Source of the DNA: Monilinia fructicola
Lineage: Eukaryota; Ascomycota; Leotiomycetes; Helotiales; Sclerotiniaceae
Assembly (NCBI GenBank): GCA_008692225.1
Contig: VICG01000014.1
Location: 1,469,501-1,533,500 of the forward strand
DNA length: 64,000 bases
Direction: 5' to 3'
Shown here in pieces: positions 1 to 11,779 of this stretch (the stretch's first letter is position 1; each line of letters starts with the position of its first letter). The notes beneath the pieces are model-generated. The model saw only the letters and a list, made by a program, of their open reading frames with translations, did no database searches and was not told where the DNA came from. The position numbers were made by a program, and so were the translations under genes.

Positions 1-260
1 CCTCAACCGGTTCGTGTGGTCACTAACCAGAACACTGGTTGGGCTAAACCTGTAAGTTTCTCGCAATGGATTTGCACTTTCCCTCCAAGCTTTGTCGTTC
101 ACGACAGTCATGTTATCACATGTACTAATCTGATCCATAATTCTAGATTGGCCAACGCACCAGACAACCAGTCAATCCAGGTGCCATCACGGAGTGGGCT
201 CCCGAGTCAAACGCTCCCTATCGTAGATCCGCCTACGACTCCAGCGATGATGAAATGTAG
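1..260 (+). CDS. 3' end of an unrecognised gene (partial)
   Basis: Two exons can be read, 1-51 and 147-260, separated by a 95-nt intron (52-146). The intron has a GTAAGT donor, an ACTAATC branch-like site near 124 and a TTCTAG acceptor. The joined frame is phase 0 and runs to a TAG at 258-260. The visible C-terminal 54 residues are polar, contain an NTGWAKP stretch at the junction and end in an acidic, serine-rich SSDDEM tail. I do not recognise the family. The gene model rests on clean splice sites and frame continuity; the 5' part lies outside the window, so function cannot be assigned. Confidence 0.6.
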
Positions 261-1122
261 CCAATCATTTCTCCATTCCATCCTATGCCCGGGCACATGA
301 TTCTTCGAGGATCCTGAAAAATATCCAAAGACTTGACGATTCTTTGCGTTGCGATTAACGCTCCATATTGTGACAGATATGAGAGCGATCTTCCTATCAG
401 AATGATGATTGATTTTTCCTTTTCCATCACAACAATAACTTTTGATATTTTTCTCACGTTGCGGCATGTGGGCTCGGAGATTTGGGCTTTACTGGATATC
501 ATTGCTGACAGTATGGCCTGTGACTGGACAAGGCCATTTTAGCTCTCGTCTTGATGCGCAGCATAGAATAGTTAATATCGATGGTTTATTTTCATTTGAG
601 ATATGTTTGGTGATATGCCGTATTTAGGTTGTGCCATGCCATCTTTCATCTTCCCTGTAAAGTCCTTAGACCCCCGTCCTTGAGATCTGTCTTCCAAGAT
701 CCCCAGGCCTAGAAACAATCCGCATGATTTCACGGCCTCCTCCCATTTTTTTCGCTTCGTACACTGCACTCACTTCCACCCGTTTTATAGATGTATGGTA
801 TTGCAATTATATAGGTATGGATAGGTTTTCACTGCCAGCTTGGCTCTCTTATGCTTTTATGTAGATGTATACGCGGGAACTCCTTTCTTTTTTCTTGTTT
901 CTTGTTTGGGCGAGCTGGTGGGTGGGTGGTTGGCCGGCCATGGGTGCATTTGGTGGTCAAAGGGGACGATGGGTAGGTAATTGGGCATGGGGATGAGCTC
1001 GAGGATGAGGAGAATTATAATCACGGTCATGGTCGCTATGCGGGCGTTTATTTTTATATTGTTATACTCTCGTATAGATTGTATATATTGTATATCATTC
1101 ACTGCCGCTGTCTGCGGCTGCT

Positions 1123-1168
1123 GGTGGTGGTGGTCGTGGTGGTCGTGGTGGTCGTGGTGGTCGTGGTG
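1123..1168. repeat. Minisatellite, 9-bp unit GGTGGTCGT
   Basis: About four near-perfect copies of GGTGGTCGT follow a short GGT run. This is non-coding low-complexity DNA inside the intergenic region. Confidence 0.85.
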
Positions 1169-1262
1169 ATGTTCAAGATCTGGGGATATAGTATCTTACA
1201 TACAGTAGGGAGAGCGGGGGGGAGTTTCTCGAGGCGATCGCGAGGGAGGGAGGGGAGGGTGG

Positions 1263-1292
<30 letters not shown>
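1263..1292. repeat. Microsatellite (GATT)n
   Basis: About seven uninterrupted GATT units are visible. Confidence 0.9.
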
Positions 1293-1294
<2 letters not shown>

Positions 1295-1938
1295 CTGGAT
1301 TTCTCGCTTGTTGGATTGGATTGGATTGCTCGCTTGCTCGCTTGCTGGATTGCGGGGGGATTTGGGAAGCGGGAATTGATGACCCGATTGCGTTCTTCAG
1401 CTTTAGATGGGCTTGGTTGGTTGGTCGGTTGGTTACATCTAGGGTTCTCCCGGTCCCGTGCTGCGCGCGCGTCGTCGCTCGTGGGTGGAGATTCGGATTT
1501 TGGATTTTAACTTGATGCATCATTGTATGCTTGCTGTAGCCTGTAGGACGGTCAGGACTGTGCTCGTGGGCGGTGGATTGTGGGGTGGGTTGATTTTTGT
1601 TCCCCCGTGTTGGACTGTGCGATAGGTCGGGTTAGGGTGGATGGTACTGTACAGTAGCTACGATAGCGGAGGGAGGGTGGTGGGAGTGTGGGGTTGGGTA
1701 GGGGATTAGGTATTGTAGGTAGGTAGGTAGCTCTTTGGTGTTGGTTCTATCTATGGTGGTGGTTTGGATTGAGATGGAGGGGAGGGGTGGGGGTGGGGGT
1801 GGGATGGGAGTGATGGGATAGAGTGTGGGCTGGGTGTGATGGGTGTTATGTTGTTTTGTTACGCCCTGTTATAATGGTGGGGATATGAGTCGTGAGGATA
1901 TAAGTGATGGGTGAGGGAGAATTAGTTTGTGTGATGAT

Positions 1939-1963
1939 TGGGTTGGGTTGGGTTGGGTTGGGT
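1939..1963. repeat. Microsatellite (GGGTT)n
   Basis: Five GGGTT-type units. They resemble telomere-like repeats superficially, but the array is short, internal and not the TTAGGG unit. Confidence 0.85.
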
Positions 1964-3530
1964 GCTTGATAATGATGTATGTAGGCTGAGGGTTCGGTGC
2001 GAATGGTATGAGTGTATGTTCTGTATGTATATATATAAGATCTTATATATATTAAATGCATCCTTTGTATATATACTTGTATATACTCTGTACAATTGAT
2101 GATTGGATCATGCAATCTTATAATTTTTATACTCGAGTAAGTTAAGTAAATATTCATTGAGGTGCTGAATTACTGTATTATTTACTTGTATTGTATGTAA
2201 TCTTACCCCTCCCCCTCTTCCCGTACTCGTTTAAAGATTCTTAAGCTTAGTGATGATATGCATTATAAAGTTACGGACTACAGTATGAGATGAACCACGG
2301 AATAGACGTTAGATAGGTAGATACCAGTAGTAGTGGCCACTATCGTTGATTTCAAGGATAAACTAATGCGGAGCTGACTTGAATTATCATAGAGGAGCTT
2401 CTGTTTCATAAGGATGGAGATTGGATTGGCTACAAGGCCTAATCAGACTGAACGAGGGCGATGAACTACCCAAGTAGTTCCAAGTACAAGTAATTAGACG
2501 GTGATTTGGCGTTGCGTTGCCGGTGTAGATTACTGCACCTAAGCAGTCGTTATCCTACCTTAGTGTTAGAACAAGCTTTGAAACCTGTTAGATGATGTAT
2601 ATCAGAGAAGAACAGGTTGGGTAAGTAATGAATGATATCCGAGTTTCTACTTCGTAATCTTGTGTCTTGAAAACTTGTGGAAGGAAGATGATTCGACTGA
2701 TTTCATATTCGTCATAGGGATTTTCACTTCATACAGTCCTGTCACATAATGCGCAAGGATCTTTATGGTAAAACAATCATAATGTACTAAATATGACATA
2801 TGTCATCTTGGAAGATCTCAATTAGAATCGTAATCTCGCAATCGTGCCTAATGCCTTCGCCCAGGTTTGCGGTTGCTGAATTTCATCATGATGAATTCCA
2901 AAGCCGAAACCCTTGAAGGAAACAAGTCAACATAACTTACAACTCGCGTGAGGAGCACAGCAAGACTTTCTTCCGTGTTGCCGTTGTTATTGCCGTTGCC
3001 CGTGTACTATGCTGGAATCATTTCGTGGAATCGTTTCGTCGAGTCGTGGGGATTATCAACGCCAATACGCCAATACGCCAATACGCCCATGAAGCCATAG
3101 AACAGGGTTGGATTGTATGTACAGCGGCAGAGAATGTCCGTTGCTTGCAGTATCTGAGTAAAAGTCTGGCTTCTTTGCCTTCCTCGCTGTTGCACCGAGT
3201 AGCGATAGCTCTGATTAGCTTAATCGGAACCTTCGAGGCGACAATCTTCGACATACTCCTCACATTTGATTTCCCACAACCCACCCAATCAGGATTTTTG
3301 ATGTATTGGAACGTTGACATCCCACCACACACACGACGACAACCTACGACCTTTCAAATCGACATTTCGTTTGACAAACTCCAGAAAATACATATCGCCT
3401 TGAATTATTTCCGAATCGAATCATACGAGCAAACCATCAGGTACTGGAACAAGATACGACAAATCTAACTTTTGTACCTTTAAACTCTATGTGGTGACAA
3501 ACGCCAAATCACATAGCCTCGCCTTTGAAG

Positions 3531-5937
3531 ATGGCCCATTTTGATGCTTATGGTCGTCCCTTGCGAGGCAATTCAGGACCGGAATACGAATATGAGACCT
3601 ACGAGACCTACGACTTCAATGATTCCAACAGGCATATGCCTGCCTATTCAAACCCCTCAACCTCAAATAGATATGCTGCCGAGTCTCGAGATATGCCTTA
3701 TGCTTCGCAAAGTGCTTCGCAAAGTGCTTCAAGTGTACAACCACACTCACCACAGCCATACCCATCAAATAACAATATGGGAGCGGCTTATGGTTCTGAT
3801 CGTGGCACCGCTGTAGGTCACGATACTGTTTCGCCCGAGATAATCGCAGCAATTACGGAAAGGGTTAAGAGAGAACGTAAGTATATGTCGTGTATCTCAT
3901 GGCATGTTTGTCATTTTTGTTGTTGAGCCTCACCGATTGCCTATGCTTACTGAAACCTATTCACTCAGTCTTCGACCATTTAAAGCAAACGGGCGGCTTT
4001 GATGACCAACCGCGAGCCTCATATATGCAACGCGAACAGTCAGAGAGATCTGACTCTACAAATCAATCTCCCACTCCTTCAGATAACCGCAGAGTCTACA
4101 CTCCCCCATCACCAACTTCAACCACCAAACCAAGCTTTCCTCCTCCTCCTACAGAACCTATGAGATCCCCTCCTGCTAGTCCCTCATCGGACAAACCTTT
4201 TGCGAGGTTTAATGATCGTGATCGTGGATATAACGACCGGCCGGCGCAGAAAGTTCACCGCACATACTCGACCGTAGAATTATCTACAATTGACCAGAAA
4301 TGGGGTCGGTTATTTGATAGTGATTCTCGGCCGACGGAAAGGTTGGGTCAGTTCTTGAGAGGTCTTGCGAATCATATTGTTAGTAGACTTATTTGCTTTG
4401 GATGAGATATTTCGATGGGTCAAGGCTTTCACAGAAATTCCTTCCATCGGATCGAATCTGAGCTTTTACTTGAGAAGACTTACTGATAATATTCGTAGGT
4501 CGATGATTTTGCACCCAAAAAGAGCATTGTGATCACACCTTCAAAGATGGCAGCATATTATGGAGCATATCCAATTGACCACAAGGAAATTCATCCATAT
4601 GTTTGTAAGGTTCTCTGGCCTATATCATTAACTGTATTCATACTCACAATTCACATCTAGCCATTTTCAAAACACTATCTAACAACCAAATTTCGAAGCT
4701 TTACCAGGATCTTGGATGTCAACATCATCTAGTCCAAGAAGATTTTCATTCCGGTCCAACAATACCGGCTTTGACTCCACTTGGTTTTGCACATTGGATG
4801 ACGATTCAAATATCCGCTTATCCCAGCGAAGAGTCAGAAAGGTTGAGCAAAGTTGTCCTAGCTTTACCCATTGATGCTGATGGGCAGATGGTTGACGGGA
4901 AACCCGAACGTTTACCGAAACAAATCTCACGCCATTTATTACCTGATGTTGGGGATCGTGACTCGGAAAAACTGATGAGGACCGCAATTTCTCAATTCTC
5001 TGACGATCTTGGCATTTCTCACATCAGTAGAAGTAAACCAACAGCATCTAGCCCACCATTGCGTCAGTCATCACCCGCCGATCGATCACAACCCCGATCT
5101 GTTGATAGACCTGAGTCCAGAGCCTCATATTCAGGACCGAACAGCAAGCCTCTCGAACGAGAACGTATGCCTTATGCTGGCGCCCCCTCGGTCACATCTG
5201 AGTCATCAAGCATCGAGGAGGGATCAGGGATACAGATTGAACGTGAAAGAAAGCCATATTCCGCTCAGCCTGGTAATGGCAAAATGCACACCGAATCCAC
5301 TAATATCAACCTTCCGAACAGACCCGGTCGGGCAAATTCCGCTAGTCGCGTCAAAGAACCGCAAGGACGTGAGCGCAGTCGGTCGAGGCACAATCGTACG
5401 CAAAGCAATGCTAGTCAGGATAACTACAAGCCACCGCCAATATCATCTTCCAAACGTAGCCGTAGCCCACAGTTCAAGAGCTACAGTCACTCTACTCCAT
5501 CCAATATTGATATCGGATCAAACACTTACGCGCCATCACCTGCAAGTTTCCCATCGACTTTCGGACCCTCATCATATGGATCTAATAATTCCTTCCCTCC
5601 ACCGCCTTCCTCTTCCGATCATCGCGATTCAAGAGATAGGAGACGAGATGATCGACCTCATCGCAGAGGTGTAGAAGATGAACGGTTCTCAACTACTACC
5701 CATGTCAATGATTTCTCAAGTCCCAGAGATGCCGAGAAATGGGATAGGTTGCACGAGGGACTAGACTCGAGAAGTAGCGATTATGACCGCGACCGTCCGA
5801 CCAAATCGACGGGCTCCGCTTTTAGTGAACATACGACCAGGAGTTCGTATATGGAGCCGCAGGTTGCTGCTGATTATGAGGATTGGTATCGCGGGAGTGG
5901 GGTGGATAAAAGTATGAGGAACAGTATGTATTATTGA
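3531..5937 (+). CDS. DUF7514 domain protein
   Basis: Four exons: 3531-3876, 3969-4378, 4499-4604 and 4661-5937, giving 712 residues. Donors are GTAAGT, GTTAGT and GTAAGG; all acceptors end in TAG or CAG and every junction keeps frame. The start is the ATG at 3531. Residues 1-210 are low-complexity and rich in Ser, Tyr and Pro. A folded core of about residues 225-380 spans exons 2-4. It carries the DUF7514 hallmarks: an IDQKWGRLFD segment, LGQFLRGLANHI, ITPSKM, an LYQDLGCQHHLVQ segment and LTPLGFAHWMTIQI. The remaining 330 residues are disordered, rich in Ser, Arg and Pro, with RSRSR-like patches, and end in a tyrosine pair. The family is widespread in Pezizomycotina and has no established biochemical role. 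The domain call comes from recalled family features. Confidence 0.88.
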
Positions 5938-6897
5938 GAATGGTTTGTGGGATTTCAGAGGGTTTCGGGGGTTTCAATTCATATTAGCGAGCGGCATTTT
6001 CTCTTGATGATGACGGTGATGATAAACGAGAGATGAGGTTTATGTTTTGAATACAGTCGTTCTCGGTCCAGGGGACTTTTTTTCATCTTCTTCACATTAG
6101 GCAAGGGTTAGGGCAGGATAGGAAAGGAAATTGGTTAGGGATTTAAATGAGATACCTAGTCACGGAAGGAAATGGTAGGATAGGATATGGTACGATATGA
6201 TATGATAAGATAGGATAGGAACGATCCTCGGCGACATGGATGTCGATACATGTGTTTTATAGCGTTGAGATTCCAGGATTATTGGCATGTTTGTACGTAC
6301 GATACCACCATCAGAATTTTATGCAGTTTTTATCTTTTTTCCTTTCATGCCTTTGTTTTCGGATGTGCGCGCTTTCGGGTTGGGGTATGGTTTGGTTAGG
6401 GTTAATGTTGCCGTTGGCGTTATCGCTTCTTGGGACGGGGGAGAGGGGAAAAGGCGAGAGGGGAGAAGGCGAGGGTGAAAGATGGGGCTGGCATTCACAC
6501 ATCTCGTTAACGTCTAATGATCTAGGTAGGGTGTAGATAGATAGATGTATATATAGATAGATGGTCGCGAGGTGAAACTTTATGCAGTGGTGTGGAATAG
6601 AATTTTGAGAATCAAACAATGATGTTTGGGGAAGGAACGAATTTGGGGGGGCGGTAGGGGTTTTCTCTCTCTATCAAATAAATATTTCTTCTCCCCAAGA
6701 TACATCCATCCCAAGATACATCCATCCCAAGACCCGCTCGTCTCGTAGGGAACTCAAAAGACGGGCCACCACTGCTGGGTGGCCGGAAGCCGGAGATCGA
6801 GAACCTTTTTTTCTTCTCTTTTGTCTTTTCTTTTGGGGGAGGGGGCAAGGGGGTGATATATATATCTAGAGAGAGAGAGAACGATGAAAGGGTAGCC

Positions 6898-6929
6898 ACT
6901 TATAGCTAGCTAGCTAGCTAGCTATAAGT
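6898..6929. repeat. Perfect 32-bp palindrome with (GCTA)n core
   Basis: ACTTATA, then a GCTA/TAGC core, then TATAAGT. Every base pairs with its mirror position from 6898 to 6929. It could form a cruciform, but may simply be an expanded self-complementary tetranucleotide. Confidence 0.9.
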
Positions 6930-7247
6930 CAGTAAGTGAGTGGTAGGGCCAGGATGGAACGGGACGGAACGGAACGCGCCATGACGATGGGGTTATCAAT
7001 GGCAATATCGGGTAGGGCCGTCCATCCTTTCCCTTTGCCGCACATTTACCAGAGAAGTATGGTGCAGGAGAGTGGGTGAAGCTCGTGAGTGATGTATGTA
7101 CCCGGGTGCGCACGCGTACACGTAGTAGCCGAGTATCTCCTGAACCGTGGATTGATTTGTCTTTTTGGCCGTGCGTCCGTCTCCCATCTCCCACCTACCT
7201 GTCTTTTTCTTAAAACATCGGAGCGGAGCTGCAGGGAGGGAGGTTGC

Positions 7248-7304
7248 GGATGTGGATGTGGATGTGGATGTGGATGTGGATGTGGATGTGGATGTGGATA
7301 TGGA
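7248..7304. repeat. Microsatellite (GGATGT)n
   Basis: About nine tandem GGATGT hexamers, the last units changing to GGATAT. Confidence 0.9.
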
Positions 7305-8093
7305 TATACGATCATCCCTCACTTGCATTGAGATTCAAGATTTCCAAAGTTCTCGAGTCATTGTTCTATTCATTCGTTGATTTCTTGCCAACATGTATTG
7401 TTTTACGTGGGAAAGAAATCTTGCTCTGCGTATAATGTATATCGCACGCATCTCTCATACTCGTGCACCCCATTCCAACAGATCTTCATCCATGTCAGCT
7501 CGTGTCATCTCATTCCATCTCGTATCGTCTCTCACGTCCTTCAGTTCCCGAGGTCATGATCGATATACGTAACAAGTAATTAAGTCAAGCCAGCCAGCTA
7601 CCCGCATCCACACATCCCCGTCTCCAAGTGTCCAACCAAATTGAACGTCTGGGATATGACACAATGTTGTGTGCATGGATCCAAATATATACAAAAAGTC
7701 TCTGGACTCTTATCTTTCTTCTCTCACCTATGCCATCCCATCTACCCTTGCCTCAATATCTAGCGCCGCCGCAAGTTTTCACATCCAGACTCTACAACGC
7801 CGTCTCATGTTCTCACTTTAAACTTCACCCCCTTCACCCATAAAGACTCCTTCCATACCACTTCCCCCTCGTCCCTCGTTAATCATACTTTCCGCATCGC
7901 CCACCTGTTTACGTTCTGAAACCTCTCTCATTCCCGTTCCGGCTTTTCCTTTTCCCAATTTCAAGTTCATTTGTTTATGTCCAAGACCCAGCGTCAATCC
8001 TCGGGATATTCCGTCTCCCCTTCTTATCTGCGTCCCGCTACCGATATCTGGAGAAGACTGTGATTTCCAGGTATCCCTCATGACTGCTGATTG

Positions 8094-9607
8094 TTATTGG
8101 AGAGGCTCCGAACTCGAGGATAGCCGGTTTAGGTGGAGGTATACATCTGTCCCGTATCTATTTCGTAACAGCTTGTTAGTTAATTGCATACTTATTAGGG
8201 GAGTTGGTACAAGAAGCTGGTCAAACATACCCTTCCATACTAATTAGCTTCAAATCTCCACCAAAATATCTAGCATACAATCTCGAAATCGGAAGACCAT
8301 AACCAAATCCCGCCATTGGTGCCTTGAAATCACTCTTATCGAAATCCGGATCTAGACTGGGCGTACTGTCCACGGTAGTATACATATAAGTCCATACCAA
8401 AGGTATAGCACTTCTAGGGATTCCGCCGCCTTCATCCGAGATTTTGATAGTGATGTCCTCTTTCCCTTCTGCAACAACAACTTTCGTGACGGGAAAATCT
8501 TGTTTATCCTGCCCATGTGTTTCGACCACGGCGCGAAGGGAGTTTTTGAGAGTTTCGAAAAGCATGTGTGAAAGATGGCCCGGTACATACATGAAATTGA
8601 GGTTGGGAGGGCACACGAGTTGAATTTTTGGCGCATCGAAAAGCCCATAGTGGTCTTCGCAAACAAATCTTGCATTTTCGATTGCTTCTTCTGCGAGGTC
8701 TCGAACATTTGTTTTTGTACATATAATACCTACATAATTAGGATCTTTATCGTGACTTTGATCTGTGAGTGCGATATGTTGACCGATAAGCATTCGTATA
8801 CCAATACGGGACATGTAGAAGCGGTCGAGGAAGGATTGGATGTTATTGTCGATCTGCATGCGCTGTCGTTTCCGCTTGTATTCGAGGATTCCTTGCGCAA
8901 CGGTGGTGACAACGCCGTCATGCCGCCTTTTTATATGATTAAGAGTTTGTGCGAATCGTTGATTGTAGTCGTGAAGTTCTGGAGGCCAATCCGTACTATC
9001 TTCTACTGTGGCAAAATATCTTCTTGATGCTGTCGACTTCGATTCTTTCCCATTTCCAATCGAACTGTACTGCCCCCTCGGTACGCTAGGATTTTGAGTC
9101 GTTTCTGCGAGAATCTTGGATGGTTTCCCATTTATTTTCACGGGTTTCATAAGTCTTTCTCTGACATCTGATGATAACTGCGGTCGAGGAAGTGTGGTGA
9201 TTTCCTTTCACATGTCAATTGATGTGGACATATCCGCGTAGAGTGAAGAGTCATACCTCGAACGACTGTGCATACCACTCCTTCACCCTCTGAATTGAGG
9301 GCATCTCATTAAGTCCATCTGGTAAGTCTGATAGCTCTTGTACTCGATGCGCAAGTCGTATGGGAAGCTCTTCGGAGAGGAATTGTGAAGCCCGGAAAAG
9401 TGTACCTATTTGTTGGGGATCAATTGATTATTAGGAAGGGAACAATGGCAGAACATCTTGGACCTGTAGAGCATAGGTAATCTTCGACATACCTGTAGAT
9501 GGCCTCTCTCCGAATTGAACCATTTGCCTCAAGCTCACTCCAGTGGCTGGGAAATGTGAGTAATGCTTGATGGTATCCATCAACAGCTCAGTTGTTTTCC
9601 AAGACAT
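8094..9607 (-). CDS. Mitochondrial pyruvate dehydrogenase kinase family protein
   Basis: Four exons on the minus strand: 9607-9493, 9405-9257, 9204-8231 and 8157-8094, giving 433 residues. All introns are GT-AG (GTATGT, GTATGA, GTATGT donors) and all junctions keep frame. The start is the ATG at 9607, opening MSWKTTELL. The enzyme is expected to phosphorylate the E1 subunit of the pyruvate or branched-chain ketoacid dehydrogenase complex in the mitochondrial matrix. Visible motifs are the KRRHDGVV His box (about residue 183), the KNSLRA N-box (Asn about 309), the DEGGG ATP-lid motif (about 345-349) and GFGYGLP (about 387-393). Residues about 107-155 form a poorly conserved insert, as often seen in fungal members. 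Length fits the family. Fungi carry several paralogues, so PKP1 versus PKP2 type is not decided here. Confidence 0.93.
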
Positions 9608-11779
9608 CTTGTTTGGTTCCTTTGGCCCTAGGGCCTCTAAAAGATAATAGCAGCCCCTTCAATTATCAATTATCCCGAAGCAACATGAGGCAATGCAAAG
9701 ATTGTTGGTGATATGTTGATCTTTGAACGTTGGTTGAAATTTCTCTCCCCGCGTTTCGTGATATCTTTGATATCTTTGGTGTTCACGGGTCTAGAAGTAG
9801 CTTTGAGGTACTTGTAAGTCGGTAGAACTGAGTAACCTTTCCAAAGTTACCACCACCATGCCTTTCTTTACCCAATACGTATGACGCAGGGTTAACTAAC
9901 GCCAATTGCTACCGAGGTAAAGCCTTTGAAGGGAGTTGATTGGTGGATGGACAGACAATTAGATCTCATCGACTTGTCTGATTTGTCTGCAAACAAAACA
10001 ATGCAAGCAAATTAACAAAAGTGATTATCATAGGAATGTTGATTGTATGTATCTTACCAGTACAGACAGAGTACAGAGCACATAAATATAACCTAATCTT
10101 ACATACTAGTATTCGTCTGATCCAACGGGACCATGCGATATCAGATCGACACTCATGTTTTCTTGGTCTTTTCCATCTAAAGTGAAAAATACAAAACATA
10201 AATCTGCAGCAGACTTAGAATGGAAAGATTACAAGTGCTGTGCCAAAAATCCTCCCCCCCCCCTTTTTCCGGACGATTGAGATAACCCTTTACCGATGCA
10301 CTACTTATCATGCTGCGCCATCTATCTACCCGCTTGCTTTGCTTTGTCTACCTGGTATATCTGTTTCCCTTATTAGTGCTGACTTTTTCTTACTCCAGCT
10401 GGTTCTACATGGTCTACATACAGTCCGTTCGACAACCTCTCCAACCACGATGTAGTTCTATGTGAAGGTTATATACCAACTCACTAACCGAGTAGATATT
10501 TCTCGCTACCTACCTCCGACCTACCTAGACAACTGGGCATGTACTGTACTCTGGTACAGAGGGATGGGATGATGGTAAGCAGTAAATTTTGACAACTACT
10601 AGTTTCAACACTTTTGTATGCTCGTGATCTTAAGTTTGCTTAAGTTTTCTTAGTTCTTCTTGGTACTGTAATCTTACTTTTGAGGATTGACACTGACAGC
10701 TAATTCGGTTTGATTCTTTTGCACTGAAGCTGCATTTCACAGCATGAATCTTGGCGTGTTCCATGCAATAAAAAAGCATTGAAGATTTACCTCGTTACAT
10801 CGGGTGTTGACCCTATGGACAAATACGGAAAGCTCAGTCTTGCGAATACTTGTAACAGTCACGTCCTGTGCTTGCAATTGGCGGAGAAATGAAGAGCATG
10901 ATGACATTTGACAAGAAGAGGGCCTCGCATGTAAACTGGCATCCTTTTGGATCGAGCTGAGTCTTGGAATATGTAGGCAATACCGTTCGTTGCCTACTTT
11001 GTATTTCTAGTATTCCCGACTCGCTACTTGGCCTGGAGACTTTCCGATTTCCCCATGTAATTTAGCTCTAATTTGGAGACGGACGAATGGAAGCTAAAAT
11101 TAAAAAGGACTACCTATGAACTATGAACTATGAACTATGAACTACGAAGCAGAAGCAGAAGCAGAAGCAGAGGCACGTAATGAATCTCGATCCGAATGAT
11201 CCAATCCTCTTCTCATATTAACGTTTCCTACAAAAGATGTCCAGTAAGTACTCTGTGAGTACTCTTTGAGGCAATCTGATTCAAGAATTACTTCAAGTCT
11301 CCTTTCTATGAAGAGATTGCCTCATCAGCATCTGGATATCTTTACGAGTTGACCTCAATAGTCTTTTCATAATGAAAAGACTATCCTCTTCTACGAGAAC
11401 TAGGAGATGAGAGAGAGAGAAAGATAGTGAAGGTCGAAAATATTTGTTCATACAAGTTGAACATCCAAAGTTTTGGTTGCTTCAAGTCCATGTAAACCAT
11501 TTAGCTCGTTCAGACTATACATTTGAAATCATGAAGTTTGAAATATATTTGTCGACCTTTCTTTCGAGTGACACGAAAACAACCAACGGGGAAAGAACGA
11601 TTTGATAAGTCAATCAAGGAAGGTGCAGCTACCCGTAAGGTGACCTGAGACCTTGATGGCCTTGATATTTCTCTTCTTTCTCAAGTAAAAAATAAATGAT
11701 CCTGAAGAACGAAATCATCTCAGTCCCATACATCATTGTCAGGTACCGTTCGAGATATCTTCCCTCAAGTCAAACGAAA
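9608..11779. other. Divergent intergenic/promoter region
   Basis: This 2.2-kb region separates the divergent starts of the kinase gene (-) and the PC-esterase-like gene (+). It contains a short tandem array of AACTATGA units and AGAAGC units (about 11115-11172) and a 27-bp inverted repeat at 11358-11384. No gene is seen. Confidence 0.7.
11358..11384. repeat. Inverted repeat, 13-nt arms, 1-nt spacer
   Basis: ATAGTCTTTTCAT and ATGAAAAGACTAT are exact reverse complements around a single A. The element lies about 400 bp upstream of the next gene's start. Confidence 0.85.

Larger units (their letters stand above)
261..3530. other. Intergenic, low-complexity G/T-rich region
   Basis: No gene is seen. 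The first few hundred bases are probably 3' UTR of the gene ending at 260. From about 900 to 1970 the plus strand is strongly G/T-rich, with several short tandem repeats and AGGTAGGTAGG runs near 1715-1730. The last part (about 2900-3530) is the upstream region of the DUF7514 gene. It contains a fourfold CGCCAATA repeat at about 3060-3087. Reading frames here start with non-ATG codons or are repeat translations. Confidence 0.7.
5938..8093. other. Intergenic region between convergent genes
   Basis: This spacer lies between the 3' ends of the DUF7514 gene (+) and the mitochondrial kinase gene (-). It holds GGATAGGATA-type repeats near 6180-6220, a perfect 32-bp palindrome, and a hexanucleotide array. 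No gene is recognised. An 87-residue minus-strand frame at 7818-8081 follows the kinase stop codon, has no support and is probably 3' UTR. Confidence 0.7.

Noticed and set aside
1939..1963. Telomere-like repeat from the GGGTT array
   Set aside because: Wrong unit, only about five copies, and flanked by ordinary sequence on both sides.
3025..3468. 147-codon plus frame upstream of the DUF7514 gene
   Set aside because: It begins at GTG, has no recognised domain and lies in the likely promoter/leader.
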